Of a DNA stretch of 64,000 nucleotides, positions 1 to 15,487 are shown one piece after another. The DNA lies in assembly GCF_030936135.1 (NCBI RefSeq), contig NC_082594.1:129928668-129992667 (forward strand), read 5' to 3'. The stretch's first letter is position 1, and each line of letters starts with the position of its first letter. The notes beneath the pieces are model-generated. The model had not been told where the DNA came from. It was given only the letters and a program-made list of their open reading frames with translations, and made no database searches. A program made the position numbers and the translations under genes. This stretch comes from Gavia stellata (lineage: Eukaryota > Chordata > Aves > Gaviiformes > Gaviidae).

Positions 1-2050
1 CAGAAATTTAACTGTACCTTAAGTTTCAGAAGGTAAGGCATGTCTACAGTATTTTCAAATCAACTTGGTTTCCACTACATCTTAACATGTAGTACTAGCT
101 AGTGCATTCTCTCATGTCAGATACTACATCCAACTCCCCTCTAGATGTCAAATAATCCAACTTCAAACCAGGCTGCACAAATGGTGACAGCTAAAAGCAA
201 TTTAAACTTCAAGTGAAACATAATTAATTGCGTAATACTCATTTAGTCCCTGAGCTTACAACCAGAACATTAGTAGTTATGAACTTTAAAATGAGAAGGG
301 GGTTCCCCTAAATATTCTGTGAGCATTCCTAATATGCTAGAGGGAACAACAAAAAAATATTAATGCCTCTTAAAGAATGATAGAAAACTTGGACAAACCG
401 GACAAATTCAATACAGGGTAGAATTTCTTTTACTTCTTTTCTCCTCACGGAAAACATTCAGGAAAAAAGTTGATGTTATCATACAGACAAAATGCTTTTT
501 TGTGCCAGTGTCAAATCTTAAACAGGAGAAAAACTGGAGAACAAGTCTGCTGGTATAGAAAGTTCCTAAACCCAATGCAAGTCAAGACGACTCAACATCT
601 GATAAAAGCTGCACGGCTGTTGTAGTTACCACCAGCCACAAAGAAACATTCCATACACATTCACGAACAACTAAATTAGTATGTTTCTATTTATTCATTT
701 TAGCTTTATTCCAGCCACTTTAGCGGTCTAGATGAAGGCACGCAACTGTTCTTTAACGAGAACAACCAAGGCTTTCTCTTCAAGCCACAACAAAGGATGT
801 CTCCATATATACCAGAACATCCCCCTCAGCATGGCTGAAGTTGTTTTTTTGAGGGTTTTGTTGGTGGTGTTTTAAAATCATGAAAGCCTCTCAGCTTTAA
901 CTTTTCATATATATATGTATCTCTTATAACAAGCAGAAAAATGAAAAGGATCTCTTAAGTCCCCAAGTCCAACTTCTTCCTATTGAGGGAAACTATATTG
1001 TATAGCCCTGAATGTGTACTCAAACAAGGTAAATCTTCAAGGTGTTTACCTTTTCTTGAGGAAAGCTATTCTAAGATTTCTTTTTCTTTGGGTGGAGAGC
1101 ACAGAAAACAGATTTTTGAGACAGAAAATACATCCTTTTATAACTTCAGTGTCCTTGTTTTTACACAAGCATTGTACTTGAGGGATGTAAAAGCAATAAT
1201 TAAACTGATGTTTGCTCACTCTGCCCTCGAAGTATTTACAGAGAAAAAAATACAATAAACACCCTCTCTATTTTGCTAAAGTTAAGACAAATATCATGAG
1301 TTTCACTTCCAGGTTCGCCTTTCCCCCGATAATCCTGGCTTGTGCTTCAGACTGAATTCCCTTTTTGCGGAGCCCAAGCGATCAGACGGGTGTGCAGTAC
1401 CCCACATGTGGCCTCAGGAGCAGCAGCTAGGACTCCGCTCATTTCCCTGTCTCCACTGGAGTACACCACCCAGAATCACTTACCACATTTGCAGCTGTAT
1501 TGTTCAGATGCCCCAGTCATTCTGATATTCTTGTGCTTTTGGGTACACCGCATGACTTAATTAGCATGCTTAATTAAAAACTTCGCAGCTGGATCCACTG
1601 ATCTGCACATCAATTTTGGTCCAAATCCAGAGACTTAGTCCATTTGCATATGCTTCTACCACTCCAAAAGCCAGTATCAAAAAAGTTTGAAACATTTAAA
1701 AAAACCCGTATTTAAGACAGTAGGATCTGAAACTTCAAATTATCATTGCTTTATTTTATAATCCAAAGGTGCATCGCTGCATTCTTTAAACCAGACCCAT
1801 TTTCAAGTTTGCCATTCCACTTACTCCTTTCCCTCAAAAAACATTTTTAGATTTGAAAAACATATTTGCATAAAACTGAAACCCACCAGAAAAAAAACAA
1901 CAAATCTGTGAGTGTAACATCAGCTAAACTCTGGCATTACAAGCAATAAACACAACATTTCCCAGAGATAACTCTATTAGAGAGCTGTGGTTCCACACAG
2001 TTTCAAGCGCAAATACGGACCACAACAAAGGTAAAGGAGCAAGAAAGGGA

Positions 2051-2160
2051 GATCACAGAATCACTAAGGTTGGAAAAGACCTAGAAGATCATCAAGTCCA
2101 ACCATCAACTAACACCACCATGCCCATTAAACCATGTCCCACAATGCCTCATCCATTAGT
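2051..2160 (-). mobile_element. CR1 LINE 3'-end fragment
   Basis: Reading the minus strand, the segment ends in the CR1 3' signature: the ...GATGATCTTCTAGGTC... block followed by a GTGATTCTGTGAT tail. Only about 110 bp is recognisable. CR1 copies are usually 5'-truncated, which this fits. It lies inside GSK3B intron 1, in the same orientation as the gene. Confidence 0.85.
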
Positions 2161-4140
2161 GAGATGTACTGGGGGAAGAGTACTGTAGATGAGACCATTT
2201 AAACTGAAGGAGTCTTTATACACAAAGAGAAGTTATAATATTTTGACAAATATGGAAGAGAAGGAACAAGTACTTCCCTCCAATTTTTCTTCTCCATGAA
2301 AATGTTACTTCAATAATAAGACCTGCTTTAACTTACAATTTCAGTTAGCATACCAACTGTCTCACACTCATCTAATGCATCCTGAACTCAAAAAAAAAAG
2401 CTCAGGGCAGAGAGGGGATTTTTTTGTTATTATTTATTTTAAAGCCTTGTCAATTTTCAGAAAACTCAATTAATCTGAATTAGTCCAATACGCAAAAAAG
2501 ACCACTTGGTTAGGCTCTACCTTACTTCTTTCCTAGCAGCCGTTTCTGATGCCAGGTTATTCTGTTGACTTCTTGTCACCGTCACAGCATTGAAGCTGAA
2601 GAACGTCCACAGAAGCGCCCCAGTCTCTCACAGCTATCAACAGGGAAGAGGAACAAGTTTTCCACAATACCTAAGTTGTAAACTCTTCCATCATGCAGAT
2701 GATGACAGCTACAGACAAAAAAAGAACTGTACGCCCTGACAGTCTAAGCCGTCTAAGAGATGGACTATTTTGTGCATGTCAAAGTCAGAGCAAACATTAA
2801 GCACAGCCTTAAGCAAAGCGCTGCCTAGAAATGAAGTACGACAGCCTCCAGCAAGAGCCTCTCTTGCAGCTAACGGTCTACTCCTTTCATCAGCCAAAGA
2901 TTTAAAAGGGAAAAAATAAAAGGCATTCTGGACTATTATCGTACCTTAGGAAGACTCTGACATAAGGCTTCAGGGTCATCATTTCTTCTCTCTCATTTGA
3001 GCAGATTAGAAGGAAAAAAATTAATCTGACATTGATCTATTTTTGCATACTCAAAATCACTTGGAATATGGAAGCAAGGCATCTAAACCAAAATTATAAT
3101 AATTTTAAAAGAAGTTATATTAACAATAGTTCCAGCCTTCCACAGTAACCTCCTACGTACACTAAATAAGACCGTAGTTTTGAGAGGCACAGAAAAAAAC
3201 CCATTTGTTTAGCTCTTCTCAAAGTTTCTGCACCAAATGGGAAACCACATACCAGTACAGATGATCATTTTTGCTCCAAAGTATCTTTATAGTTTCTCAT
3301 GTGAGAACTCCAGACTTACAAGTAAGAGGGATGTGTGAAACTGTTATGTCAAAAAGCTAGGTATGTGTCAATTAAAATCCCAAAAAATTTTAGGGAATAA
3401 AGAAGTGACAAAAGGCAACGCTTTGATTTTCAAGGTCCACATGAAGTCTTCCACCTTTGAACCAGAACACTAATAAAAGAAAAAGAATATATCCTTCTAC
3501 ACTCCATAAACGTACAAGACCTGGAATTGATTTTCTTCCTTGGCTCATTTCCTATGCAACATCTGATTGCTACACACGATCTTCAGACACTTGCCCATTT
3601 ATTAATTAAAAACTAAAGCGACTACTGTGAATAGACAATTATGTATTAAGGGATGAATATTCTTCATGCACTGGCATTACACACCAAAATAATTTACTTA
3701 TACTGTAAGTTCTTTTGGGCACACACCCCCTATCATAAGCTTGGTACTTACACAAGCTACTCCGATATGGTCCTGGTCTACACTTGAAGCTCTGAGCAGT
3801 TCTTCACTTGCGCTAAATTCTTTTGTCTTGAAGTAAGAACCACAGGATCAAAAATTGAAGGAAAGCAATTGTTTTTCTCAAGGCCCACATGAAGCAAGCA
3901 CCAGAGATCCCCCACAGAAAGTCTGTGGTTCTCAGCTGCAGTACAGGACTACTAAACTAGAGCAAGCTTTCATGTGAACAGCACTTATGTCAAAAAACAA
4001 AATTCAGAGCCAGTTTAAACCTCTAACTAAAAATACAGACTCCCCAACCATACTAAGCTTTTCCAAATACAGTACATTTATCTAAACTCCAAGACTAACA
4101 AAGTTCTTTCAGACTAGATATAAAGCAAGAAATATTTTAC

Positions 4141-4340
4141 GATGAGGGTGGTGAAACACTGGCACAGATTGCCCGGAGAGGTGGTAGATGCCCCGTCCCT
4201 GGAAACGTTCAAGGTCAGGCTGGATGGGGCTCTGAGCAACCTGATCTAGTTGAAGATGTCCCTGCTCATTGCAGGGGCTGTTTAACTAGATGACCTTTAA
4301 AGGTCCCTTCGAACCCAAACTATTCTACAATTCTTTCAAA
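4141..4340 (+). mobile_element. CR1 LINE 3'-end fragment
   Basis: The plus strand carries the end of CR1 ORF2 and its 3' UTR. The residues around 'HWHRLPRE', with 'GEVVDAPSLETFK'-like coding, are readable near 4147-4210. They are followed by the GATGACCTTTAAAGGTCCCTT block and a decayed ATTCTACAATTCTT tail near 4320-4335. The fragment is 5'-truncated, antisense to GSK3B and not coding. Confidence 0.85.
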
Positions 4341-4589
4341 ATTAGAGCTACGTGCCAAGGCTAGGACAAACCATTGCCCATGCTAAATTCCCAGACTGAA
4401 GCTAACCTCTCTAAGATGATCTGTCTAGCCTTTAAGTGTTAAAGCTGTGGCCAGTTTCACAGATCCTCAACTGCACATTCACTAACTGCCAGCAAGCTGC
4501 CAGTAGCAGGAGGCTACGTCATCCCAAGGGGAGAAGGAACAGGATCAGTGCACTGTAACTGAAATTCATCCCGAGACCATGCAGAAATA

Positions 4590-5290
4590 ACAAGAATCAC
4601 AGAAAGTAAGACCGTAAGGGACCACAGGCTGTCTTAATTAAAATCTCTCCAAACTTCTATATATAAACTACCTGGCAAACGTCTTCATTTTCAAAACAGC
4701 CACTGCCGGGAATCTGACGGCCTTCCTAATCTATTCCAGTGCTCTCGTTGTTCGTAAAAGTTGACTCAACTAACTTAAAGCATGTTTGCTGCAGTTTAAG
4801 GCCACAACTTGTTTCATCTCCAGCGGAGAAGACAACAGCTTAGTCCCTTCTTTCCAACCACCTTTAACGTATTTAGAGAACGTTACCATAAGAAATCTCC
4901 CTTCAGTCTCCTCTAAAAGAAAACATCCAAAGTGCCTTCAGCTATCCCTTAGAGCACATTTTCTAGATCTCTGATCATTCCCATTTGCCTGCAGATTACT
5001 TTTCCCCCAGTACAATACCAAAACTAGGTGCTAATAAGCTGAAGTTGAAGCTCAGCATGTTGAGAAGTGAGAAGGCTAACTCCATGTATTTTACATTACA
5101 TTGCTGTTAATAGACCAAATAAAAAATGTGCTGCTTTTGCAACATCAGTCGATTCATGGCCACTATGCAAACATCTAACTCCAGGTTCTTCTCTGCAGAT
5201 CTCCTGCCTTCCCAGTTATTTGCACAGCAAAGTCTTACTGAAGATTAACAGACTACATCTGCCCCTGCTAAATTTCACCCTTCTTAGGTA
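4590..5290 (-). mobile_element. Old, diverged CR1-like LINE relic
   Basis: From about 4590 the sequence follows the antisense pattern of an ancient CR1. It has a degraded AATCACAGAA end, then 'cttcctaatctattccagtg', then stretches like the 'AACTTGAGACC' and 'CTCCTCTAAAAG' blocks of CR1 ORF2, and 'TTTGTCCAGATCATTTTGAA' near 5300. Divergence is high and both edges are uncertain. A repeat-library search would be needed to fix subfamily and limits. Confidence 0.45.
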
Positions 5291-8200
5291 CCACTGCTTT
5301 GTCCAGATCATTTTGAACACATGGTCTTTAGTCCTTGGAGCACCTCTAAAGGAAATGCAGCCCCCAAGTCTAGAAAGTTTACTCAGATCAGTTGCAAAAA
5401 AACTTACTACTACACCTAAGAAAACTCTGCAGAACCCCCTTGACCGATCCTTCTGGTTTGACCACAACTTGTCCTGACCAACTTCAAAGGAACATTTATT
5501 TTATAATGGCTACAGACCCTTCTTAGACAAACAAAAGCCTGGAGTTTCTGCCAGGATATATAAGAGAGTTAACGGTGTGAAAATGAACACGTACAATATA
5601 AAGACATTTCGTTTGTAAGAATAGACATACTGGGTCAGATCAAGGCATTGCCTAATCCACTTTCCTGTCTTCGAGAGGAGCCATAAGTAAACACCCAAAG
5701 AATAACACCACAGCAATTAACAGGAGGTATGCATATACGCCTTAAATTATATATACACATATGCCACGTATTTTAAGCACATCCAGTAGCTTTACCTAAC
5801 AATAAATTACATCCTTCTCCAGCACTGCATCTTGTTGGCCGTGTCCAACATCAGTTTATGCGAACAAAGAACTCTCAGCTGCATAAAGCCAAAAAAACCG
5901 AAAATGATGCTGTGACTGAATTACTGGAGGAAAAACTAACAGTATTCCATAAAGCACACATTTGAAATTTTTAGTGGAGGATGTGTTTTTAAACAAGCAC
6001 TTTCATGCCACACAGTTGACTCCATTTACCAGCATGTTCCATAGCTGATCTTCTTTTAAGAGGTTTCAGTTACGTGGTCTACATATCCTTTTCTTCAAAG
6101 AACAGCCACGGGGTGGGTCACTTTGTAAGGATCTGAACAGTACCATATTTTTTAAAAGGGCAGTTTTGAATAACTTCTAGAGGATTTCAGCTATTTCTCT
6201 TTTAGTAGCATAAAGGAATTTTTTTTTCTTAATACTATGCCAAGATGAAGCAAGAGTGATTCATAACTGCACCAGCCCACCTTTATGCATTCTACAGAAG
6301 AAAATACACTCTTGAACCTGCAGTAGCAGCACCGACTCTCAAGGCAGATCGTCCCACTTCCAATACGTCACTATAGTTCAGCTCCATTTTTCACACCATT
6401 TGAAGAGTTACACATTATATAGTCTATCTCAAGACATCCAAACAGGTACATTTTACAAAGGAGAACATTTCATACATAATTTACAAATCTGGCAGAATAG
6501 TAGTATTCTTGCATTAACTCTTTGTATTTTCATTCAAAAACAAGGGAAGGCTACTATGAGGTAGTTGTATCTTTCATGTTTAATGACTTACTTTCCATGC
6601 AAGCACAAAAACTACTAATAAATACAGCAGAGCCGATTCCACACTCAGAATAATTCCATACAGTAGCGTTGAAGAAAGTGGTAAGAAACAACAATGGTCA
6701 AATAAACACTGAGTCACTGTATGTTTTCTAAGTGTGAGCGGGTTTCATATCAATACAGACAGAATGAGAAATCAAAAGTCATACAGCACAAGAGATGCCC
6801 AGAGCAATTCAAGGGATTTCAACAAACAAATCTCCAGAAGTTCAGTAACATCTGCTCTCTTCAGTGTCAGATGAAAGCTCATTATTCCTCTTCATCTGCA
6901 GACAAATTCCCCACCCCTTCATTAACTATTTTTCCTGACAAAATCCTGGACATTATCTGGAGTTTTAGTAATACTTGCCTTTGTTCTCCACTATACTTAG
7001 AAATAACAGGTCTTTCAAATATACTACAGTCAAAAAATTGCATCTGTAGACTCAAAGCAAAACTGTAAGACTCTATGTACAGCAGCCTTCTAGAAAGTCT
7101 AGTCCTCAGCGCCGACACTTTGTTCTCCTTACTGCATAAACACCCTGCCTCAGTTCTACAATTTAATGGACTACCGATACATTTTTCATACGCTTCTTCC
7201 TCACATTTCCCAGAAAAACATTTGGCATACTAGCACACCAGAGATGCCACTCCTACTAGCCTTTTTTTTTTTTCCCCCCTGCCAGAATTGCTTACTCCAT
7301 TCACACAGACTCAGGGCATACCTGCAAAGTAGCAGGTGAGGGCTGTTCACCCCCGCAGATGAATCCATACACCAGCAAAGCTCAGTGCACCACGACTTTG
7401 GGAACTCACTGGAAGCACAGCAGTACACAAGAATGCTGGGAGAGGTGAAAGCACCGTAGTACAGAAGACACCGGGCTGCACAGTAAGTGTGAACAGCCAA
7501 AATAAGCAAGTTAATACCTACGTGTTACCAGTCTTCCCAGATACTCAAACAAGAATACCATAAGCAGCTTTGAAAGTAAAGATAAATTTTTATACTCATA
7601 CCTTAAGGCGCAAAATCAAACTACCCAAAATTTATGACAAGAAAAGGCCACAGGTTTTTGCAGCATTTCTGTGACAGTATATGCTACATTAGCACAAACC
7701 TAGCTTGAAATATCAACAGCATTTTCAAATTCCCATGCTTTTTCTATATATAGCAACACTAGAGTAAGAATGGTTCACTGTAATGCTTGAATCACCTAGT
7801 CAAAAAAGTGACAGAAAAACTATAATTTCCTTAAAAAAGACAGATGTACACCTACCACTGGTGTAGGGTTATACATGGTTTGGGGTTTTTGGTTTTTTTT
7901 TTGCTTTTGCAATAACATCCTGAAAAATCCACGGGTATTGAATCCCAGTGTTCAGCACAGATTGTTACAGGTTCACTAACTAGTGCTGCAAGTATTTGCA
8001 AAACTTTTACGTGTGTCTCAAGCCTCCCCCTACACCAAAAACTTTTAAACTCCCTGAATGAAAGTCTTATAAGTCACATAGTCACTATGTCCTTACTTGA
8101 AAACTAATCTCTTATGAGTTTTAAAAACACTCAATTTTGTAGCCACATAAACACAAAAATCTTGACAATTTATCAAGCTAGAAATCCCACTTCCTACCTT

Positions 8201-11200
8201 ACCAGTATGTTCTTCAATAATTGGCTTGCTGACAACCTAAATGCAAAATCTGCAACCAGGAGAGAAGTCTCCCGTAGTCACAACACTCAAAGGGCAAAAG
8301 GCATTTAGAGCGATAGGAGACAGCACATTAGGTTGCAACACAGCTTCTTTCAGAGCTCCCTTAGCAGCATCAAAATTAATTGTTAATGCTAGTGGGATAG
8401 GACATTACCAAGTCACAGAACGTATCATGTGAAGTCAAATAAGAAACAGGTTCACCATTTTTGACAAAACAATTATTGTTCAAGTATTAAAACATTACTG
8501 CCAAATTTGGTCTGCAGAAATGTAATTAGTCAACCCAGATTTGGCAGAACATTTTAAAGCAGTCTGTAAAGGCTTTAAAGCAGAAACTCTAAAGCAAAGC
8601 CTTCACACATGGTCTAGGTTTAAATTCCACATCTCAGAAACCTAGATCATCTCCTCCCCTCCATATCATATTTCTGACAATGCATATGTGTGTGTCTACA
8701 CTCACAAATACATGTAAGAAGTAACAGATTAAAAGGAGCTGCTAGATGACAATTTATCATTATTTGTTCTCATCTGGAATCTACTGATTTTGACCTGGTC
8801 TGCCAGGAACCCCTTACTGATTCCAGTTGCTCTTCAAAAGAAAAAGAGACAAAATAAACAAAAAAACCCACCCAAAACAATGTCCGAATAAACTAAAAGG
8901 CATACGTAGCTACTACATGTTCTAAAGTAACTACAGAAGAAATTTACATTTTGTCATTATGCCACCAGGTAAGAGTGGCATTTCACTAGATATTTGGAAA
9001 TGCAGGCAGTGTCACTGTCTCAATATGAGTATTTCTGAAGTATCATAATTATGAAGTTACGGACATAGTATAAACGCCTATGCACTACTCCCTTTTAGAT
9101 TTGGCCCACTATAATAAAAGTTTACAGTAAACCATGAACTGCTCAAACATTACCAGTGAAAAAATAATCTAGTGTATTATAAAAAAATATCCACAGGCTA
9201 TTGCATAAAGCCAAAGCATTGACACCGCACAGAAAATGTTGTTTGTTGCCTCAGGAATATCTATACCTGTCTGCAAAAATCCCACAGGCATTTCAGCTGT
9301 GCCTCCTGGGAAAGCAGCCGCCATTCTTTTGCTATCACAGATCCCAGCAATGCCCTTGTCAACTTCCACAGACACTGAAAGCCAGTAACTCCAGCCAAAG
9401 AGAAGCTTCAGTCCATTGAAGTTAAGCCTACCACAAAATAGAAGAGAGACTTGCAGATTTGGTAGTATTTTTTACCCTACGAAGATCTTCTATTTAGCCA
9501 ACTACATTTCTAAAACGCTCCAATTGAATGTCATTCAGAGAATTTGCTGGTGAACTTTTATTACTCAGACACGTAAAGAGTCCAACAGACATACTCAACT
9601 GCCATCCCCATGTCACTCGCATAACAAAAATCTATACACAACCCCGAACTAACTCATGCCTACCGCACTGATCAAGGAAGAGCAAGCTCAAAGTTGAGCT
9701 CCATCTAAAAACACCAGTACCTTCCCTTCTGGGAGTTGCAATCAAAGCTCTCCCTGCCCTCCGCTGACAAATATCATCTGAAGTTCGGGCCAAAATTTCT
9801 GAAATAGTGAAGTTCTTCCACTCTGCACAAACCTCATGCTTTTGTCTCTAGTACATTCATGAATTGACCCACTAGAAAACAAAATCAGACAAACAGAAAA
9901 AACCACCTAGCTTTCCACGGGCCTTTAAAGCATTTCCCCAAGACTCAAATCAACTCTGCAGTCCGTTGTGGTTACTAAATCATGTAATCCAAAATTAACA
10001 ATTTTTGTAAACCTATTTCAAAGTCTCTAAAACTGAGATTTGATTAGTAAGGTTTCTCCGTTCTCCAAGGAACACAGAAAAAAACGTTAACTTGTAACTA
10101 TTACACTGCATTACACTATACATAACCGTGGCTCCCAAGCCAGTACATACAATCATGAGTAAGATTGCAAGATTAGAAGTTAAATGATCAACGGATACAA
10201 TCTTCTCAAGGACAACATTATTTTCCGCTTCTTTAGGTTTCAATTGAGCAATTGTACATACAAAAGAAAAACCATTCCAGAAGCCTTACATCTACTCACC
10301 TGCAAAAAGCATGCCTTGTCAGAAAGCTTTTATTCTCTCAGCAAGGTACAAAACATTTTTTCTGATGCTGATACTCAACCTCCCACAAATGTAGGAAAAT
10401 TCATTTATGACTATGGACTTCATTCACGGGGATACAAATCTGTGCCAAATGATTCATATTTACTTGGCCAACAACCAAACACTCTGTTTATTTAGGCTGA
10501 TGAATTTGTGTCCCCCTCCTCCCTCAAGGAAACCCACTCATACAGGTCAATTCATTGTGTTACTTTTTTTTTTTATAGATACTTAAAACAAATGAAGCAC
10601 ATGAGAGATGGGATACAAATAATAATTAGGTTCTATGTAACTGTTTGCAGCAGGGTGTGAATCAAGAAAACCAAACAGATTGGCACTATCAACTGCGACT
10701 AAATATTTTTTCCTCTTTCTACACTGCAAGAAAAAAAAAATCAAATTCTTCTTTGCAGCAATAGTCACATTTTAGTTTATCTTTCTGCAAAACATATTCT
10801 TGACCTGTCTGAAAATTAAACAATCGCCTGCATTCCTGGCAAAAGATACTTCTAACTACAGGGCTTGTAGCTGACAAGAATTATATTCCTACTAAAAAAG
10901 TCAAAACAGACGATGTTCTACAGCTGTGGCTGTAAGAAGCCTGCCTTGGTTGGAAGAATTCAGCTGCTGCTTCCCTTCTGGTTATAGCTTCAGAGCCAAC
11001 ACCCAACTTCTCTCCTGCTAAGTGCTTTGATCCAAAAGCCTGTGGCAACTTTTGCTGCTACGCTCAAACGCTTATCTTCAAGCACGCACAGCAGCACAGT
11101 ATTCCTAAGTCCCATACACCCTCTACAACATTACTTATCCAGTGGTATCAGTCAGTAACACCTTCCCTTTCTCTTCTGATGAGCAGGTCTCTTATTACGA

Positions 11201-14200
11201 TCATGTACTGTCAGGCACTTGGGACTACTAACAGGTTTCTTCAAATCCACCCAACTGGCTGAAGAGACATGTCAAGCAATGTTAACTATACCACTACACA
11301 TTCCTGTGATATATTATGTTTAAGAGACACTTTCCAGACTCAAAAATAAAATCAACAGAAGCTACTTAAAAAAAGGAAAAATAATTCAACTCAACCTTAT
11401 CATAATACCACCGTAACAGTCATTCACTACTTCCAACATGACTACATTGGTCATTATAACCTACAAAGCAAGAGACACTCGGCCCTATTCAGACCTATTA
11501 AAAAATTACGAAACTATATTTTTCTTAGCTGTGAATTCTTACTTCCAAGCAAGTTAAAGTGAATTTCCTATGGCAGGCACCAAGGCCCTCTGCCACCCCA
11601 CAGCACTATTCCTTCAGCTAAATTGACTCCACGTTACCAATGCAGAAGCCTTGCAAATCATCAAGAAATTAATCCCGTGGAAGATACCTGGCAACTCACT
11701 TTCGCTCAGTTAATATCAACTCACTAGTCAAGTGCATGTGCAGGAAGCACTGGTACTGATCCTAACTTAACAGCCCCCCAGCTGATGAGGCTAAGCCAGA
11801 AAATACTGGGTCCGCTGCTACGGGAGAAGTGGCAGTCCTCTTGGCAAGGACTGGTGCCACCCCTTCAGAAGGAGCTGTTGCTGTATGGCTTTTGTTTTTT
11901 AAAAAAAAAAAAAAGCCCTTAGTGCTTGACATTGACAAGCTATCTTGCCACTTTCCTCTCTTCCATTATAAGACAGACTAGGTGAGAACACAAATTGCCT
12001 TAAATGCTTAGATCTACTTCCCGTCTGCAAGAGATAAAAGTACAGAATGAACTGCTTCGCTTTATTTTCTTTTCTGAACAACAGACAAGTCATCTGGGGC
12101 AAGAGCACCTAATGAAAAGATTCTTTGATAGCACTGATCATACAAGAAAAATCACTGTCCACTTCTTCTAGAGGCACATCAGTATGACTTCTGGGCATCC
12201 ATATTTTTGACAATTCTCAGAGGGCGATACAGAAATGCTTTCGGTAAGGTCTCCAACATGGATTTCTGTTGAAATCACCTCATCTCATCTCTCCTCCTGC
12301 ACAGACAGAACATCACACAGCAGCACTGTTAGAGGATATAGGACTGAGTCGAACGTGTGCTGTCTCATGGACCACACCTAGATAACCAAGACTCTCTCTA
12401 CGGCATGGTAAACCAGTACCAATGAGGGCAGGAGGGGTTCCGAAGATTTGGTGAAAGCAGTAGTTCCACCTACAGTGGTTATCCAAATCTAGTTTCCAAA
12501 AGCTTCAGATAGAGCTTCATTTCAGGCTTCTGTTTAATGAGATACAGCAGCGCTGACCCAGAACACCTCGTCTGAGCATGACTATGATGTTGCAGCCATT
12601 TCTCACAGAGGTGTACCTTGCTACCACGTCTCACACCTTTCTCACCTTAAGACCAGATTGCTGCAATGCACTTGATATATGACTACACTTTAAATCAATT
12701 CAAAAACATAAAGTGGCATAGACCATCATGACTCCAAACTTGTTTTCCCCAATGGCAGCATGCAGCGCTTCAGCAACAATCTCCATCAGATGAGAAGTGC
12801 CAAGGGGGTTCCTAGTTTGCACCTAAAGAGAGGGTGTTTGACCCGTACAGCACTCTGTGGGTTTGAACCTTTATGTCTGAGTGAGTATCTTTTCTTGCCA
12901 CATTGTAAAAGCTGTAATTAACATTTATTTTCAGTACACAGAAATAAAAGGGCATCTACTTGTGCAGCTTACTGAAGGAAGTGCTGACAAGACAAAATTT
13001 TGGATTTTACATGGACTTGGGTCAAAGAAAAAGGAGGAGAGCTGTTTTGCGAGGCATTTAAACTTTCAATAAGCTCCTTGACTTTAAAAGTTTTGTTCAT
13101 CTTTCAAGGCTGCACTGGGCTGATGCTCATTAAATTCAGAAAGCAGCCAAGTAACTCCACCAGCCATAGAGCTTCTGCAGGAGACAGCCACTTTAGCACT
13201 TCCCACACTAGCTATGGGTGACTAAAAGTCCTCACAGTAAAACTGAAATTTTTTTTTAACAAAAACAAAAGGGAGAGAACTCCAGAAAAATGTTCAAGTC
13301 TTAAGTCTATAGAAATTTCTGGAAACTCAAAGGTAACAGACCTTCCAATTTAAAAATGGGACTCGCCAAGTCATTCAAAACAAAGAGTCTCCAACAGCTT
13401 GAACGAAGAGGCTGCAAGTGCTCTCCAATCACCTTGCACATTATTAGCTAATGTGTTCAAATAACCAAGGGGTTTAGCATTAATTCATTTCAGAAAATGC
13501 TAGAGCTGGTCACAGCACAAAGCTTTAACTGCAGGCTTTTTGCAGACACAGATACCCTGCAGGCTTTCAGAATCTTCTTCACATCACTCATCCATCCAGT
13601 TCAAGAAAGAGCATGGGGTGAGGGAACAGCAATAGTATCGTATCCCACGGATTTGTATCATTATGAAGACCTGTGATGATTAAACTGGACACCAATATTG
13701 GAAAAATCCTGTATGTTCTATGTAAAATAGCACTTAAAAAAATACACTACATCAAAATTAAAGAACTCTTGGGGCAATAGAGGGAAACCCTTCAGCCTGT
13801 GGGGTGGTCTTCAGCAATGTATGCCGAAGAACTACTTCTTTTCTTATCCTCCAAGAAAAAGATCAGAGTACGTAAACCACCAACAGCTTTGTGATACCTG
13901 CAAGGTCCTATCAAGCTAACGGATGAAGCGATACAGCTTCCAAAGCCAGGATGCACACAGGCAAGGAACATACTCCAAAAGGCATATGGGTTTCTACAGC
14001 TGTGTAAATAGGTGAAGAAGACAACAATATTTTAACCATCTTCTAAGAAATACAAAAGGTGGATCAAGTGATAATACAATAGGAGATCACCTCCAGGATG
14101 CAGTGTACGGAAGAGGAAACATGCAGAACAGTGACGGAACGAGAAGAAAAGGTTCAGGATAAACCCTAATACGTCTTGCAAGAAAAAAACCCAACCAAAG

Positions 14201-15487
14201 CACCAACCCACAGAAGTAAGATGTGGGGGGACACAGCAAAATAATTAGTCAAATGATAATTTGACAGGTTCCATTGACAGGCCTCACTTTTTTTATTAGT
14301 TATTTTTCTGCTCAACTACCCCAACAACATGAATGAAGAGAAAATAGTTCGGCAGCGTTAGAATTAAGCACAGCAGACAGCTATTTTATTCCTTTTCAGA
14401 GTGCAAGGCATGACTTTGGGGCACTACAGCGTGAGACACTTTTCACTGTAGCGCGTGCGGTCATTAGCTGACCCCGTTGGTGCAATTTTTTCAAGTTTAG
14501 GCACAAGGAAAGCTGTTCACCCAACAGCAGCCAGAAAGCTGGACAGGGCTAGGATCAGCGACGGCCAGACACATAACGCTCAGCAGGCTTCTGGAAGGGA
14601 GTGATCTTCCTCTCTCCAGCAAGGAGAGCAGGATGGGCGGCTTCCAGTTTCAGAAACCAATTAGGCAGAAACTGCTATCAAAGCAATAGAGAGGGCCCTA
14701 CCCTAACTGGGTTGAGAAACAGAAGGTGGCATTATCTCAATCGTTTTCTAAGTTTCAACAGCCACACTCATTCCTTCTCGCTGCAGTTGTGCTCTTTTCC
14801 AAGGGTGCTCTTTTCCAAGGCTCTTCCTATATACCCACCTAGACATCACACAGTATTAAATTAAACCATCACCTAGACACCACACGCTACCTAAAAAGCA
14901 GTCACTTTTATGTCCTGGCTTGTGGAGTGGCTACTAACAGAGCAACAAACTCCCAGACTTTATTCCTTCATGAATCACCTTTTAAAGAGCTGTTACACTA
15001 ATGAAAGATGCATCACGCTCAAATGCCAGCAGTAGTACCATGTGTGAACAGTACACAGCAATATAGGTTTACTGAGCTATTGTGCTTTCGGGAGATTATA
15101 CAGTACAAAAAGAAGTGACTCTAAGAAGAAAAGAAAAACTTCAACAAAAACCAAGTCTGGCACCACTCTAACATTCTTCCAGAGAGTCCAGAATGGATTA
15201 TTACAAGATTGTCCTTTAGATTTTGCAACCAAGAGTATGTGTGCAACATCAGAATTAGCTAAAGCAACTAAAATTGCCTTCCTCACCCTCCAAGTTAACA
15301 AGTTCTGCATAACCAATTACAGAGCCATGACACTCGCACATGGAGCAAAAACCTCTTCATGGCAAGCACTAGCCATGACATTATTTACTGCAGACCAACA
15401 AGACAATTGACTACAGTTATAATAACTACTGCTGTCTACAAGGACTTGCTGTTACTTGAAAAACTTATTTTCCAGAAGCTGAGGGAA